Below are positions 49,679 through 61,800 of a stretch of DNA of 64,000 bases, in pieces (positions within the stretch are counted from its first letter, which is position 1; the number at the start of each line of letters is the position of its first letter). Origin of the DNA: Phycisphaeraceae bacterium (GTDB lineage: Bacteria > Planctomycetota > Phycisphaerae > Phycisphaerales > UBA1924). The stretch spans positions 1,922,001 through 1,986,000 of the forward strand of contig JAHBWV010000001.1 in NCBI GenBank assembly GCA_019636845.1. The letters run 5' to 3'. A program made the translations under genes and the position numbers. The notes beneath the pieces are model-generated. The model did not search any database. It was not told the DNA's origin and saw only the letters and a list, made by a program, of their open reading frames with translations.

Positions 49679-49763
49679 ATATGAAGTGGGTGCGTCTATC
49701 TGCCGCGCGGGGGAGCAAGCGGGCTCGGGCACTGGTGTTGGGGATCTTCAGTGAGCGGAAGAA

Positions 49764-50471
49764 CTAGAAGCGGAACGTCGTCCGCACGGCTTCACGAAGG
49801 AGTTCGGCTTTCTCGGGGTTGAGCAAGTATTCGCTTCGCACCTTACGCTCGAACACGGCGTGCGTGAGGCCCCTGTCGAGCAGCCGCACGATTTGATCGG
49901 CACCACCAAGATAGTCCGGTTGATCGAACGCAAACTCGGTTTCGCCAAAGAAGGGTGCCAGCTCGTTCATGATTGCAAACAGATCTGTGGCCAAGTGATC
50001 CAGTTTTTCCAGCACGACTTTGGGCAGAGCATGCGCGGGGTCGAGCACAGTGCGTGCATCCGCGTGGGCAATTCGCTTGTGGCGGTGTTTCTTGATCGGC
50101 TTGAGATCCTCGATGAACTTGTCGATAGCGACTTGTGCCCGAGCCAACTCGGCTGATTGCGAAGGCGCGGAACGAGATTCTGCGAGCGACAACGCATATC
50201 GAAGCGAAAGGTTGTCGAGCCATCCTTCCTCCCGCACATTCGTCCGGGAAGGATCTCCAAGCACTGCCAACTCCAATAGAAGTCGATCAACAAGTGAATC
50301 GAAGATGATCCCGAACAAGGGACCAGCACTTCGGTTCAGGAGTTGGGTTCGCTCGGGAGAGTGGAAGAAGAGTTCCTTGCACACTCGGTACTCGAAGCAG
50401 AAACGTGTAACCCGATTCCGCAACGCAAAGAACGCCTGCACATCACTGGCTGGAGTCGAATTGGTCGTCAT
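49764..50471 (-). CDS. AbiU2/HEPN-like protein
   Basis: A 235-residue all-helical protein. ATG 50471 (MTTNSTPASDVQAFFALRNR) is preferred; the frame is open to 50537. The phrase KKHRHKRIAHADAR (residues ~127-140) matches the 'rdKriAHrD' block of AbiU2-like HEPN proteins, some of which take part in phage defence, though many are simply uncharacterised. The catalytic RxxxxH of HEPN RNases could be R133-H137, but spacing is imperfect. GC content over several lines is about 50-57%, lower than the neighbours, which suggests recent acquisition. It lies downstream of rnpB on the same strand. Confidence 0.65.
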   Translation of the reverse strand: MTTNSTPASDVQAFFALRNRVTRFCFEYRVCKELFFHSPERTQLLNRSAGPLFGIIFDSLVDRLLLELAVLGDPSRTNVREEGWLDNLSLRYALSLAESRSAPSQSAELARAQVAIDKFIEDLKPIKKHRHKRIAHADARTVLDPAHALPKVVLEKLDHLATDLFAIMNELAPFFGETEFAFDQPDYLGGADQIVRLLDRGLTHAVFERKVRSEYLLNPEKAELLREAVRTTFRF

Positions 50472-50558
50472 AGAGCAGCCCTCGCTTGCGGAGTCTATCT
50501 TCCCCGCCGGTGGATTCACTCCTCCGGCGAGCTTCACACTGCGGTCTCGCGTTCAGGC

Positions 50559-50578
50559 CACCGCTCTGGAGAGCGGTG
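50559..50578. repeat. Dispersed CACCGCTC hairpin module
   Basis: CACCGCTC-TGGA-GAGCGGTG is a perfect 8-bp hairpin, followed by imperfect ggtgccaccnaaggc iterations up to 50650. It is the same module as R2 at 42.7 and 44.0 kb. Confidence 0.7.
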
Positions 50579-50651
50579 CCACCCAAGGCGGCGCCGCCAA
50601 CTGCGGTGCCACCGAAGGCAGAGGCATCAATGGAAGCACCACCAAGAAGGC

Positions 50652-50682
50652 CACAGGCCCCCGGGGTTTCCGGAGGCCTGTG
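50652..50682 (-). terminator. Terminator of rnpB
   Basis: CACAGGCCCCCGG (50652-50664) pairs with CCGGAGGCCTGTG (50670-50682; one internal mismatch) around a 5-base loop, followed on the minus strand by GCCTTCTTGG. It sits 8 bp after the 3' end of RNase P RNA. Confidence 0.7.
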
Positions 50683-50690
50683 TCTCGCGC

Positions 50691-51172
<482 letters not shown>

Positions 51173-51264
51173 CGCACATTGCGGGGGATTGTATGTGGTG
51201 TGCGTGCTCCGGGTCCGCGGGTTGGGTGTGTGCTGATGGAACGAGGATGTGGTAGTATCGTGGC

Positions 51265-52305
51265 ATGGCCCAGCGGGTGGCGATCTGGGGTAGGCCGAAC
51301 CAGGTGGAGTTGCTCCGTGCCGTTGTTGCGGGTGCGGGGCTGGAGATTGCTTGCGCGGGCTCTCCGCTCAAGGGGCAGTCCGGGGCGGTTGCTTCGGAGC
51401 TTGGGGTTGAGCCGCTGACGGATCTTCGGAGTTCGGTTGCGGAGCGTGTTGCGGATGTGGTGTTGGTCGCTTCAGCGGGGGACTTCGGGGCGGATCCTGA
51501 CAGGAATGATGCGGAGTTGCTTTCTTCGGCGGCGGCGCGGGGGTGCCGGGTGGTGTCGTTCGAGCCGCTGCCTCCGAGTTCGATTCTGTTGTCGCGTGGC
51601 TCGTGGCTTGAGGGCGCGCGGGGGCTCCGCCCGGTGGATGGGTATCGGTGGTGCCCGACGCTGCGGCACAGCCACGGGTGGAGGCAGGCACCGGATGCGA
51701 TGGAGAGTTTCGGGAGGTTTCGCGCGGCGTCGGTGGAGTCGATCGGTTCGGGGGCGGAGGGGACGCTTGGGGCGCGTCTGATCGGCGCGATCGAAATGGT
51801 GTGCGCGACGTTGGGTGTTCCGGAGTCGATCGATGCGTCGTTTGTCGGCGCGTCGGGGCCGGGATCGGTGCATGCGATCCCGGGGGAGTCGATGCGGGAT
51901 CTTGAGGGGAGTATCACGGCGAATCTGCGGTTCGCGGACGGGCGTTCGGCCTCGCTGATTGCGTCGAGCGTCGGGGGGTTGTGGCGGCGGGCGGGGACGT
52001 TTGTGGGTGAGGGGGGGACGCTGCGAATCAGTGATGATGGTGTGGAGTGGCACAGACCGGACGGGACGTTGCAGGACCGATCGCGGCCGCGGGTTGACCG
52101 CCCGTGGAGCACGCCGGCGTCGGAGGTTGTGGCGGAGGCGTTGGCTCGGTCGGTGGATCCGTCGATCGATGGGGCTCCGGGACCGGCGGGGTGGATGGTT
52201 GATCACGCGACGATGCTGATGGTTGCGCAGGCGGCGTTGCTGAGCGCTCGGACAGGGCAGACGGAGAGCATCGAGACGATCCGGCACATGTCGGGCGTTG
52301 AGTAA
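51265..52305 (+). CDS. Gfo/Idh/MocA-like Rossmann-fold protein, divergent
   Basis: A 346-residue protein. The N-terminal half has a Rossmann layout (MAQRVAIWGRPNQVELLRAV, VADVVLVASAGDFG, GCRVVSFEPLPPSS) and the C-terminal half a beta-sheet domain (GSITANLRFADGRSASLIAS, FVGEGGTLRISDDGVEW) that matches the Gfo/Idh/MocA oxidoreductase plan. The nucleotide-binding loop reads GRPNQ where most members have GxGxxG, and the catalytic EKP/Lys motif is replaced by EPLPP, so it may not be an active dehydrogenase. Monocistronic, next to rnpB. Confidence 0.72.
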   Translation: MAQRVAIWGRPNQVELLRAVVAGAGLEIACAGSPLKGQSGAVASELGVEPLTDLRSSVAERVADVVLVASAGDFGADPDRNDAELLSSAAARGCRVVSFEPLPPSSILLSRGSWLEGARGLRPVDGYRWCPTLRHSHGWRQAPDAMESFGRFRAASVESIGSGAEGTLGARLIGAIEMVCATLGVPESIDASFVGASGPGSVHAIPGESMRDLEGSITANLRFADGRSASLIASSVGGLWRRAGTFVGEGGTLRISDDGVEWHRPDGTLQDRSRPRVDRPWSTPASEVVAEALARSVDPSIDGAPGPAGWMVDHATMLMVAQAALLSARTGQTESIETIRHMSGVE

Positions 52306-52320
52306 GACGCGGCGAGGGGT

Positions 52321-53181
52321 TCAGACGCGTGCGCAGACGCAGGCGATGAATGATTCGTCGAGGTCGGGGCCATCGACGGGCTGCATGTAGACGCGGCCGT
52401 CACCGTCGATTGCGGAGGGCACCTTGTCGTAGACATCGAGGGCGCGGTAGCCGGCTTCTTCCATAGCGTCGGCGAGTTCGGGGATGCTCCAGAGGCGCCA
52501 GTGGTAGACGAAGGCGTCGGAATAGATGGTGTCGATGTCGCCGTCGAGATCGATCTGGAAGTGCATTGCGTTGGTGACGAAACCGGTGATGGGATCGGCT
52601 TCGCGTTGCTCCCAGGTATAGATGACGCGTCGGCCGTCGGGGAGGTGATGCTCGCGTTTGACGTGTCCGACGGTGAAGGCGGATGAGCCGCCGTAGGTGT
52701 CGCAGACGAAGATGCCGCCCCGCTTGAGGCGTCTGATGGAGCGCTTGAGGTATCTGACGAGGGTGCGGCGGTCGTGGATGTACCCGATGGAGAAGTTGCC
52801 GACGAAGATGGCGTCGCAGGGAGGGAGGGATGCGGGGTTGACGCGGTGGATGTCGCGGGTGAGTTTTTGGATGCGTTTGTGCGAGGGTCGGCGCGAGAGG
52901 GCCTCGTGGTCGAGATCGATGGCGATGGCGCGGCGTTTGGGATCGGAATCGACCCAGCGGTGCGAGAGAGCGGCTGTGCCGGCGAAGTCTTCGCCGAGGG
53001 TTGTGCAGCGTCGGCCGTGCATGCCGGCGATCATGCCGACGAGGTCGCCGGGGGACTGCACGCAGAGCTCGTAGAGGTCGTGGCGATCCAACGGGGCGTG
53101 GCTGGCGGTGCCGCGCTGGGGCACTGGTTGTGCCGCGCGAGGCGGGGGGACGGCATTGGCTCGTTGCGGTTTCTTGCTCAC
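52321..53181 (-). CDS. Class I SAM-dependent methyltransferase
   Basis: A 286-residue protein. GTG 53181 overlaps the stop of the ABC permease by 4 bp; a much longer frame exists upstream but is an out-of-frame shadow of the permease. Methyltransferase marks: TLGEDFAGTAALSHRWV (motif I-like), AIAIDLDHEALS, CDAIFVGNFSIGYIHDRRTL and LKRGGIFVCDTYGG. The C-terminus (WRLWSIPELADAMEEAGYRA) is typical of small-molecule methyltransferases. Coupling to the ABC exporter suggests a linked role, but the substrate is unknown. Confidence 0.85.
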   Translation of the reverse strand: MSKKPQRANAVPPPRAAQPVPQRGTASHAPLDRHDLYELCVQSPGDLVGMIAGMHGRRCTTLGEDFAGTAALSHRWVDSDPKRRAIAIDLDHEALSRRPSHKRIQKLTRDIHRVNPASLPPCDAIFVGNFSIGYIHDRRTLVRYLKRSIRRLKRGGIFVCDTYGGSSAFTVGHVKREHHLPDGRRVIYTWEQREADPITGFVTNAMHFQIDLDGDIDTIYSDAFVYHWRLWSIPELADAMEEAGYRALDVYDKVPSAIDGDGRVYMQPVDGPDLDESFIACVCARV

Positions 53182-54556
53182 GCCATCCTGACCCACTTGA
53201 TGAGGGTTGAGAGGTTCGGGGGCTTGCCGTACATGAGGAGGCCGACGCGGAAGATCTTGGCGGTAAGCCGCAGCATGATGTAGACGCCGATGACGTTGAT
53301 GAGGATTGAGGCGGGGATCTGCCACATGGGCGGGGGCTCGGTGGAGTTGATCCGGAGCACCATGACGAAGGGGCTGATGGGAGGGAGGAGTCCGAGGACG
53401 GTGGCGAAGGTGCCGTTTGGATCGCGTGAGATCGGGAGCCAGAGGAGATAGGGGAGCATCGTGACGAGCATGACGGGCGTCATGAGTGACTGTGCCTCGC
53501 GGAGGTCGTTCACGGCGGCTCCGATGGCGGCCATCATGGAGGCGATGAGGAAGTAGGCGAGGATGAAGTAGACGACGAGGAGCAGCGCGTTGAGGAGGGT
53601 GACGCCGGCGGTGAGGGTGAAGATGATGAGGGAGCCCCAGCCGACCGCGCCGTACATGAGGAGGAGTGCGAGGCCGACACCCATCTGGCCGAGGATCTTG
53701 CCGGTCATGAGCTCCATCGGAGAAACCGCGCTCAGGATGACCTCGACGATGCGGTTGGATTTCTCTTCGATGGTTGTGGTGAGGAGGTACTGCCCCCCCA
53801 CCATGACGGAGATCATGATGAGGGCCATGAAGCCGAAGGGGAGGAAGATCTGCCATTGGCCGGCTTTCTTCTCGCCATCCTTGCTGACGGTGACGGGGTC
53901 GGGACGAGAGACCTGGGTGAGCGAACGGATATAGGCGGGGTCCTGTCCGGCGGCGGTGATGCGGGCGTCGAAGATGGCTTCACCGACGACGGTGCGGAGA
54001 TCGCCGCTGATGCGGTCGTCGAGCTTGGGCTTGATGAAGAGATCGAAGCTGCCGAAGGGTTGTGAGGGATCGGGCCGCTCGACGGCGTTGGGGGAGATGG
54101 AGATGAGTGCGAGGCGTCCGCCGTCCTGGGCGGTGCCGATCCTGAGCGGCTCTTTCTCTCTTTCGATGTCGGTCGCGGGGTCGAGTATTTCGAGCGTGAG
54201 TTCGGTCTTGGGAAGCGTGGCGGCGGCCTTGGCGGCCATGTCGATCTGGCTCTCGGTCGCGAGGCCCTTGGGAGCGGTTTGTCCCATGGCTTCTTTGACC
54301 CTGGCTTCGCGTGCTTCCTGTCGCTTGAGGAGTGCTTCGGGCTTCATGGCCTCCTGCACGGCGGGGAGGACCGCGCCGGTGGGATCGACGATGGCGATGG
54401 TGCCCGAGACCTTTGGCGCTTTCTCGGTCATGAGGATCGGGAGGAGGACGAAGACGAGACCCATCATGAGAAGGGGGACGATAAATGCGCCGAAGATGAA
54501 TCCCTTGGTGAGGGCTGTGGATGCGAACTCACGGGCGGCGACGCGGAGGACCTTTT

Positions 54557-54560
<4 letters not shown>
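53178..54560 (-). CDS. ABC-2-type transporter permease (NatB-like)
   Basis: A 460-residue membrane protein: one helix near the N-terminus (GFIFGAFIVPLLMMGLVFVL), a large extracytoplasmic domain (~50-235), then five helices (FGFMALIMISVMVGGQYLLT; VGLALLLMYGAVGWGSLIIF; and others). The phrase TTTIEEKSNRIVEVILSAVS after the second helix is characteristic of NatB/YhaP permeases. It overlaps the ATPase gene by 4 bp on one side and the methyltransferase by 4 bp on the other. Confidence 0.9.
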
Positions 54561-55534
<974 letters not shown>

Positions 55535-55694
55535 TCCCTCCGTTTGGCGTTGGCTCGGACTTGGGACGTACTTCGGATTGCCGCGGGAGATCGGCCCGAT
55601 CCTGCGGCGGCACATTCTATTGACCGACCCAGCCCCGGCTGCGTCGGACCGCGCAATGATTGGGATTCGACCTGAGCGAGGTTTCACGGCTTCG

Positions 55695-56786
55695 ATGACG
55701 GACCCTCTGCGGACACTCCCGGATTCCTTGCGAGAGAAGCTCGATGAGCTGGAGGCGCAGCACGCGCGGATCGAGCAGGACCTGCTGGATCCGTCCGTTG
55801 TGGTCGATCATCGGCGTGTGAGAGAGCTCTCGATGAAGCGAGCCGCGAACGAGCCGGTTGCGCTGGGGTGGCGAAGGTTGAAGGGGATCGCGCGGGAGCA
55901 GGGCGAGCTTCGGGCGGTGCTTGATGACCCGGAGCTTGGCGAGCTGGCGAGGGAGGAGCTGGCGCGGCTTGAGCGGGAGGGGTCGGATCTGCTGGCCAGG
56001 GTGAAGGGGTTGCTGGTGACGACCGACGACCGCAAGGTCGGGTCGGTGATTCTGGAGCTGAGGGCTGGGACGGGCGGCGATGAGGCGACGCTCTGGTGCC
56101 GCGACCTGATGGAGATGTACACGCGGTACGCGGGTCGGAGGGGTTGGCAGCACGAGACGATGGAGTTGACGCCTGAGGCGACGGTCGGGGGCGTGCGGCA
56201 CGCGGTGATCAACTTTCGGGGGGACGGGGTGTGGTCTGAGCTTTCGTTCGAGGCGGGTGTGCATTCGGTGAAGCGGGTGCCGGCGACGGAGACGCAGGGA
56301 CGGATCCACACATCGACGGCGACGGTGGCGGTGCTTCCGGAGCCGGAGGAGGTTGAGATCAGGGTGGATTGGGAGAAGGACGTCACGGAGCATCTGACGA
56401 CTGCGCAGGGCCCGGGAGGTCAGAACGTGAACAAGGTGACGACGGCGTGTCATCTGGTTCACAACGCGACGGGGATCGAGGTTCGGATGCAGGAGTCCAA
56501 GTCGCTGCAGCAGAACCGGGAGCGGGCGCGGCGGCTGCTGATGGCCCGGCTGTATGAGCGGGAGCGGCAGCGGAAACTGGCGGAGCGGAGCGCAGCGCGG
56601 AACGTGCAGATCGGGAGCGGCGAACGGTCCGAGAAGATCCGAACGTATCGGTACCAGGAGGGGATTGTGGCGGATCAGCGGCTGGATGAGAAGTACCAGT
56701 TGCGCGACGTGCTGGCCGGGGATCTCTCGCCGCTGTTCGAGGCGTTGATGTCGCAGGAGACGGCACGGCGACTGGCGGAGCTTTGA
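55695..56786 (+). CDS. prfA: Peptide chain release factor 1
   Basis: A 363-residue class-I release factor that ends translation at UAA/UAG. The PAT tripeptide (VKRVPATETQGRIHTS) marks RF1 and the catalytic GGQ is in QGPGGQNVNKVTTACHLVHN. Most RF1 proteins read SGAGGQHVN here; Pro before GGQ and Asn after are a variant. ATG 55695 (MTDPLRTLPDSLREKLDELE) is preferred; the open frame upstream lies in the divergent ABC gene. No prmC (GGQ methylase) follows. Confidence 0.95.
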   Translation: MTDPLRTLPDSLREKLDELEAQHARIEQDLLDPSVVVDHRRVRELSMKRAANEPVALGWRRLKGIAREQGELRAVLDDPELGELAREELARLEREGSDLLARVKGLLVTTDDRKVGSVILELRAGTGGDEATLWCRDLMEMYTRYAGRRGWQHETMELTPEATVGGVRHAVINFRGDGVWSELSFEAGVHSVKRVPATETQGRIHTSTATVAVLPEPEEVEIRVDWEKDVTEHLTTAQGPGGQNVNKVTTACHLVHNATGIEVRMQESKSLQQNRERARRLLMARLYERERQRKLAERSAARNVQIGSGERSEKIRTYRYQEGIVADQRLDEKYQLRDVLAGDLSPLFEALMSQETARRLAEL

Positions 56787-56863
56787 GGGGCGGGTGGGCG
56801 TGCCGCGTTCGTGAATGGGGTTACGGCGATGCCTTGTATGGCCGATGAAAAATCGGACACGCG

Positions 56864-56869
56864 TATACT
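56864..56869 (+). promoter_or_regulatory. Possible -10 element before the HglS-like gene
   Basis: TATACT at 56864-56869 with no good -35; a small inverted repeat CCGAT-GAAAA-ATCGG lies just upstream at 56842-56856 and could be an activator or repressor site. Confidence 0.3.
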
Positions 56870-56935
56870 TCATTGCGGCTTTGGGGTGGATGCGGGAGCG
56901 TGCGGGGACGTGTGGAGCATGAGGGAGAAGCAGCG

Positions 56936-58669
56936 ATGAACGGTGGACACGCGGACAAGATCGAGATGCAGAACCGGCTCTTCTCGGAGCTTTCTCGGAT
57001 GTTCGGGCGCGAGGTTCCGCTGTATGACAAGTCGCTGCTCGTGAATCATGTCTGCAATCGGGCGGTGTGCGATCTCCTGGCGAGCATGCACGCGGGATTC
57101 TCCGTCAGCGATGCGCAGCTCGAGAAGACGAGCGGGGAGCGTCACGGGGCGATCAGGATCGGGAGGCCGGATGAGTACAGGTTGATCGCGCGGTTTTTCG
57201 CGTGCTTCGCGATGGAGCCCCACAACTTTTATGACATGACGAGCGTCGGGCAGAAGAGCCAGCCGGTGATCGCGACGGCGTTCCGTTCGCTGGTTCACCC
57301 CGAGCATCGCGTCTTCACGTCGCTGCTTCGTACAGATTACTTCGATGCTGAGACGCGGGGACGGATCGAGTCGACGCTGGCCCGGCGGCGGATCTTCTCT
57401 GATCGCGCGAAGGAGCTGATGGAGCGATCGGAGCGGGCCGGGGGGCTCTCGTGGGAGGATGCGGACGCGCTGATCGCCGAGGGTGTGGAGCGGATCTTCA
57501 AGTGGACGGGGCAGGCGTATGACCACGGCCTGTACCTGCACCTCTGCGATGCTGGGTTCAAGATCGCGGCGGACATCGCGTGCTTCCAGGCGCACCACCT
57601 GAATCACCTGACGCCGAACACGTTCTGCATGGACCTGTACACGGCGGCGATGAAGCACTGCCTGGGCGAGATGGATGAGCGGGTGTTCCGCGCGCGGGCG
57701 TCGGCGGCGTTGGAGCACGTGCTGCGGACGGGTGACAAGGACTTTCTGAGGTTGTGCTTCAAGCACCTGTCACGGGAGGAGATCGCGGGATTCGAGCGAA
57801 GGTCGCCCCACGCTTCGGCGGTTGAGGATCACGTGTCGGCGCTGGTTGAGCGGCTCGGGCGGGATGATCTTCGCTTGTCTTTGATGAAGCACTCTGGGTT
57901 CAAGGACAGCACGGAGGGTCCGTCGGCGGATACGCCCGTGCTTCTGAGGCAGGACGCGTACAAGGCGTTGACCGAGCCGGTTCACTTTGTGAACCCTGAC
58001 GGGAGCGAGCTGGACACGGTTCACACGGCGCGGTTCGGGGAGATCGAGCAGCGGTTCTACGCGACAACGCCGGAGGGTCGCGCGTTGTACGACGAGTGCC
58101 TGGCGGCGGCGGAGTCTCAGAAGGAGAGCGGCTCGGGCGGTGCGAAGCGGGACCTTGCTGCTGCGGATGCGGCGTATGCGAGTCACTTTGCGCGATTCCC
58201 CAAGACGCTCGGCGAACTGGTGCGGCGTGGGCTTGTGTATGCGAGGTACGAGGTGACGGCTGAGGGGCGGAGCGCACGGGGCAGGGTGCATACGACGGAC
58301 ATCCATGAGTTGGTGCGTGACGGTCTGGTCGCGTGCGATGGGTTGCGGTACGAGGACTTTCTGCCGGTGAGCGCGGCGGGGATCTTTGCGTCGAATCTGA
58401 ATCAGTACGGGACGCGCTCGACGGCGTCGGTCAAGCCGGTGTACACGCGCGAGATGCTTGAAGAGATCATGGGGAAGCCGATTGTGGATGCGGATGCGGT
58501 GTACCGGGGGTTGTGGGCCGACTCGCTGCTGGGTGTGTATTCGGAGCTCGGGCTGATGGATCGAGTTGATCCGGCGCAGCGGGCTTCGCTGGAGCGTGAT
58601 GCCGCGGCGTGCCCTCGGGTTGCTCGGGCACAGTACAGCGAGCGGAGCGTGCTGGCGGCGCGTGCGTGA
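56936..58669 (+). CDS. DUF1338-family 2-oxoadipate dioxygenase/decarboxylase (HglS/YdcJ-like)
   Basis: A 577-residue iron enzyme of the VOC-related DUF1338 family. Characterised members convert 2-oxoadipate to D-2-hydroxyglutarate with O2 in lysine breakdown; that activity is inferred here. Supporting sequence: RLIARFFACFAMEPHNFYDM, FQAHHLNHLTPNTFCMDLY with a metal His, VHTARFGEIEQRFYATTPEG with a metal Glu, and GLVYARYEVTAEGR and YEDFLPVSAAGIFASNL near the C-terminus. It is longer than compact homologues (~460), close to the YdcJ size class. ATG 56936 has GAGGGAG upstream. No lysine-catabolic neighbours are seen. Confidence 0.85.
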   Translation: MNGGHADKIEMQNRLFSELSRMFGREVPLYDKSLLVNHVCNRAVCDLLASMHAGFSVSDAQLEKTSGERHGAIRIGRPDEYRLIARFFACFAMEPHNFYDMTSVGQKSQPVIATAFRSLVHPEHRVFTSLLRTDYFDAETRGRIESTLARRRIFSDRAKELMERSERAGGLSWEDADALIAEGVERIFKWTGQAYDHGLYLHLCDAGFKIAADIACFQAHHLNHLTPNTFCMDLYTAAMKHCLGEMDERVFRARASAALEHVLRTGDKDFLRLCFKHLSREEIAGFERRSPHASAVEDHVSALVERLGRDDLRLSLMKHSGFKDSTEGPSADTPVLLRQDAYKALTEPVHFVNPDGSELDTVHTARFGEIEQRFYATTPEGRALYDECLAAAESQKESGSGGAKRDLAAADAAYASHFARFPKTLGELVRRGLVYARYEVTAEGRSARGRVHTTDIHELVRDGLVACDGLRYEDFLPVSAAGIFASNLNQYGTRSTASVKPVYTREMLEEIMGKPIVDADAVYRGLWADSLLGVYSELGLMDRVDPAQRASLERDAAACPRVARAQYSERSVLAARA

Positions 58670-58871
58670 GCGTGGCTTTGGGGTCTCTCGAGCACCCGGA
58701 TGCGGTGTGGGGCAGGTTCGAGGGGCGTGGCACCGGCTAGCGTGTTGGCGATTCTGCGCGGGGATGCGTCCGGGGTTCACCCGGAGGGTCGGTCTGTCGG
58801 TATGCTCTGGGGCTCGGCCCATTGACCATCGCGAGTGGGTGGTCGTTGGGACGGTGTGACAGGAGCGTGCG

Positions 58872-61800
58872 ATGAACGATCGGCGTAGAGCGTGGTGGTC
58901 TGGGCGGAAGATGGCGGCGTGGACGACGGCGGCTTCGCTGGCTCTTGGCGCGGCGGTCTGGCTGGCTTCGGACGCGAGCGCGGTCACGGGGATGGCTCTG
59001 GCACCGGAGGAGTCGGCTGCGGCTTCGAAGGACGCGACTCCACCGGAGAAACTGACGCTGGATCGGGTCTTTCCGAAGAAGAGCTTCTTCGGGCCGAGCG
59101 CACGCTCGATGACGTTCAGCCATGACGGTCGCTTTGCGGCGTTTCTGTATCGGCCGTATGCGGAGCGCCGTCACGGGAGTGATCTTTATATTTATGACAC
59201 GAAGAGCGGGGAGACGCGGCGCATCACGAGTGTGGGTCGCATGTCGGAGTTTCAGGCCGAGGCGAGGAAGGTGCGCGACGATCGTGAGAAGAAGGCGAAG
59301 CAGGCGGGTTACTCACTCAGCCGCCTGGCGCGGGAGCAATATGAGTTGTTCGGTTGGACCGATGGTCTGATTGTGGGCGAGTGGACGGGGGTTGCGCCGG
59401 CGGGTGGGACGCCGCTGGCTGGGGATGTTTTGCTCAAGATCACGGAATCGTCGTCGGGGAAGAACGGGGGGACGCTGCGTGTGGGGCTTGCGACGCTGGG
59501 TCTGACCACTGTGGAGATTGATGAGACGCAGGGAACGGGCAAGGCCTCGATCGATGAAGCGGCGTTGAAGGTGAAGGGCGATGTGGCGATGCGTCTTGAA
59601 GGCGGCGCGATGACGGCGGTTGTGACGCTCACGGAGCCGGCGCAGACGCTGACGTTGGCACTCTCGCGCGTCAAGCCGGATGCGGCTGTGATGAAGGGCA
59701 AGGTGGTGGCGCCGGCGGGGGTGATCGGGAGCATCGGCGAGCGTCTGACACTGGGCGATGTGGTTCTTGATGATGATGCGGATATCAATGAGGAGAAAGA
59801 CGGGAAGCCGGTGAAGGATCCCGCGCCGCGGTACGACGGGGTTTCTGCGATCGAATGGTCGCCGGTTGCGAATGAGATGCTGGTGCAATCGGGCGGAGAT
59901 GTCTACAGACTGACGATTGATGCGGCGGCGTGGGAAACCCCGATGCGTCGGCCCGGGAAGGAAGATACCAAAGAGGATGAATCGCCCGCGGCCGAGGAGT
60001 CGGGAGATGCGGAGGCCGACGGGGAGCCGTCGGATGAGAGCGCGGCTGAGGGCGAGGGGGGCGAGTCAGGGGAGGGCGCGGCATCGGGCGAGCCGGGCAA
60101 GGATGCGAAGCCGCGGGATTCGGCGAAGAAGGGGAAGCAGCAGAAGGTTCAGCTCAAGCCGGCGAAGCCGTACAGGGGTGAGCTTGTGCGCCTGACGCGG
60201 ACGCGTGAGCGCGAGTCGGACGTGCAGTATCTGCCGGACGGCTCGGGGTACACGTATCTGCGCGGGGGCGCGCTGCTTCGGGTGGGATTCGGCGATCATG
60301 AGATTGTGCAGCTCGATCCGGAATTGAAGGATGGCGAGCGGATGGTGGGGTATCGCATCAGCCCGGATATGAAGCGTCTGGTGTTCCTCGCGACGCGTGG
60401 GCAGACCACGAACGATCGCGCGGCGACGGTGACGATCGTGAACTACCGGGATCGGTTTGCGAGGGCGACCGAGGTCCGGCGGCACATGCCGGATAGCCCG
60501 TGGCCGGACTCGTACTCCAGCGTGTATCTGTACGACCTGCGTGGGCACGGCACGGAGGAGGGGAAGCTCGAGCGGGTGTTCACACGGAAGGTGAGCGGTC
60601 CTCGTGACGTGATGCGTGTGCCGGAGTGGTCGCCGGATTCATCGCGGATCGCGTTTGCGGCTTATGACCAGAGCATGGGGCACATGAAGATCCTTGAGGC
60701 CGGCTTCAAGGTTGATGACAAGGGGGGAAAGAAGGAGGAAACGAAGCAGGGGGAGAGCGCGGCAGCCTCTGGAGAGGATGCGGTGAAGGGTGCTGGGCAA
60801 GATGGCGCGTCGCAGAGCGGCGGTGCTTCGAAGCCCGAGGAAGAGGAGCCCGAGTTCAAGATCGAGAACGCGCGGGTTGTCTACGAGTTTCTGCACGCGG
60901 GCGGTCCGAACACGCCGGGCATGGTTCGCCCGATGTATCTGCCGGACAGCCGCAGGATGGTGTTCATCACGGAGCTCTCCGGCTTCCGGCAGTTGCACCT
61001 GCTTGAGCCCCGGTACGAGCAGTTGACTCAGGTGACATCGGGCCAGTTTGAGTTGTATCCGTTCCATCTGACCAGGGACAATCGCTTCCTGTTTGCGACC
61101 TCGACGGAGGGAGATCCGAATCAGGAGCAGGTGTACAAGATCGATCTTGACACGCTGGCTGTGACGAGACTCACGGAGACACCCGGCGTGTTGAGCGGGG
61201 CTGCGGTTCGTGAGGATGGTTCGATGGTGCTGGCGTTGCACACTGATTTCGGGTCTCCGACCGAGCTCTTTGCGGTGACGCCCGGGGTTGAGCAGGCGTC
61301 GGTGAAGCGCCTGACCGATTCGCATCCTGAAGAGGCGCACAAACTGACCCGGGCCGCGCCGGAGTATTTCACGTATGAGAATCGGCATGGGCAGACGATC
61401 CACGGGCATATGTTCAAGCCGGCGGACTGGACTCCGGAGGACAAGCGGCCGCTCCTGATTTATGTGTATGGCGGGCCGCTGGGTGAGCGGAAGATGGCGA
61501 CGCGCGGGTCTTTCGCGGCGCCGAGTTACTTCTTCGCGCGGTACATGGCGGAGAACCACGGGTGGGTGGCGGTGACGATCGATCCGCGTGGGGCATCCGG
61601 GTATGGCGCGGTGTTTGAGAAGGCGAACTTCGAGCAGGTCGGGAAGCCCCAGACGGAGGACCTGGTGGATGGGGCACGTTGGCTGGTGAAGCACCACGGG
61701 GTGGACGAGAAGAAGATGGCGATGCACGGGTGGTCGTTCGGCGGGTTCCAAACGCAGATGGTGATGTACACCGAGCCGGATGTGTTCGCGGTAGGCATCG

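Noticed and set aside
52321-53856. A 511-codon methyltransferase with a long N-terminal extension
   Set aside because: The extension is an out-of-frame copy of the ABC permease gene; GTG 53181 coupled to the permease stop is the natural start.
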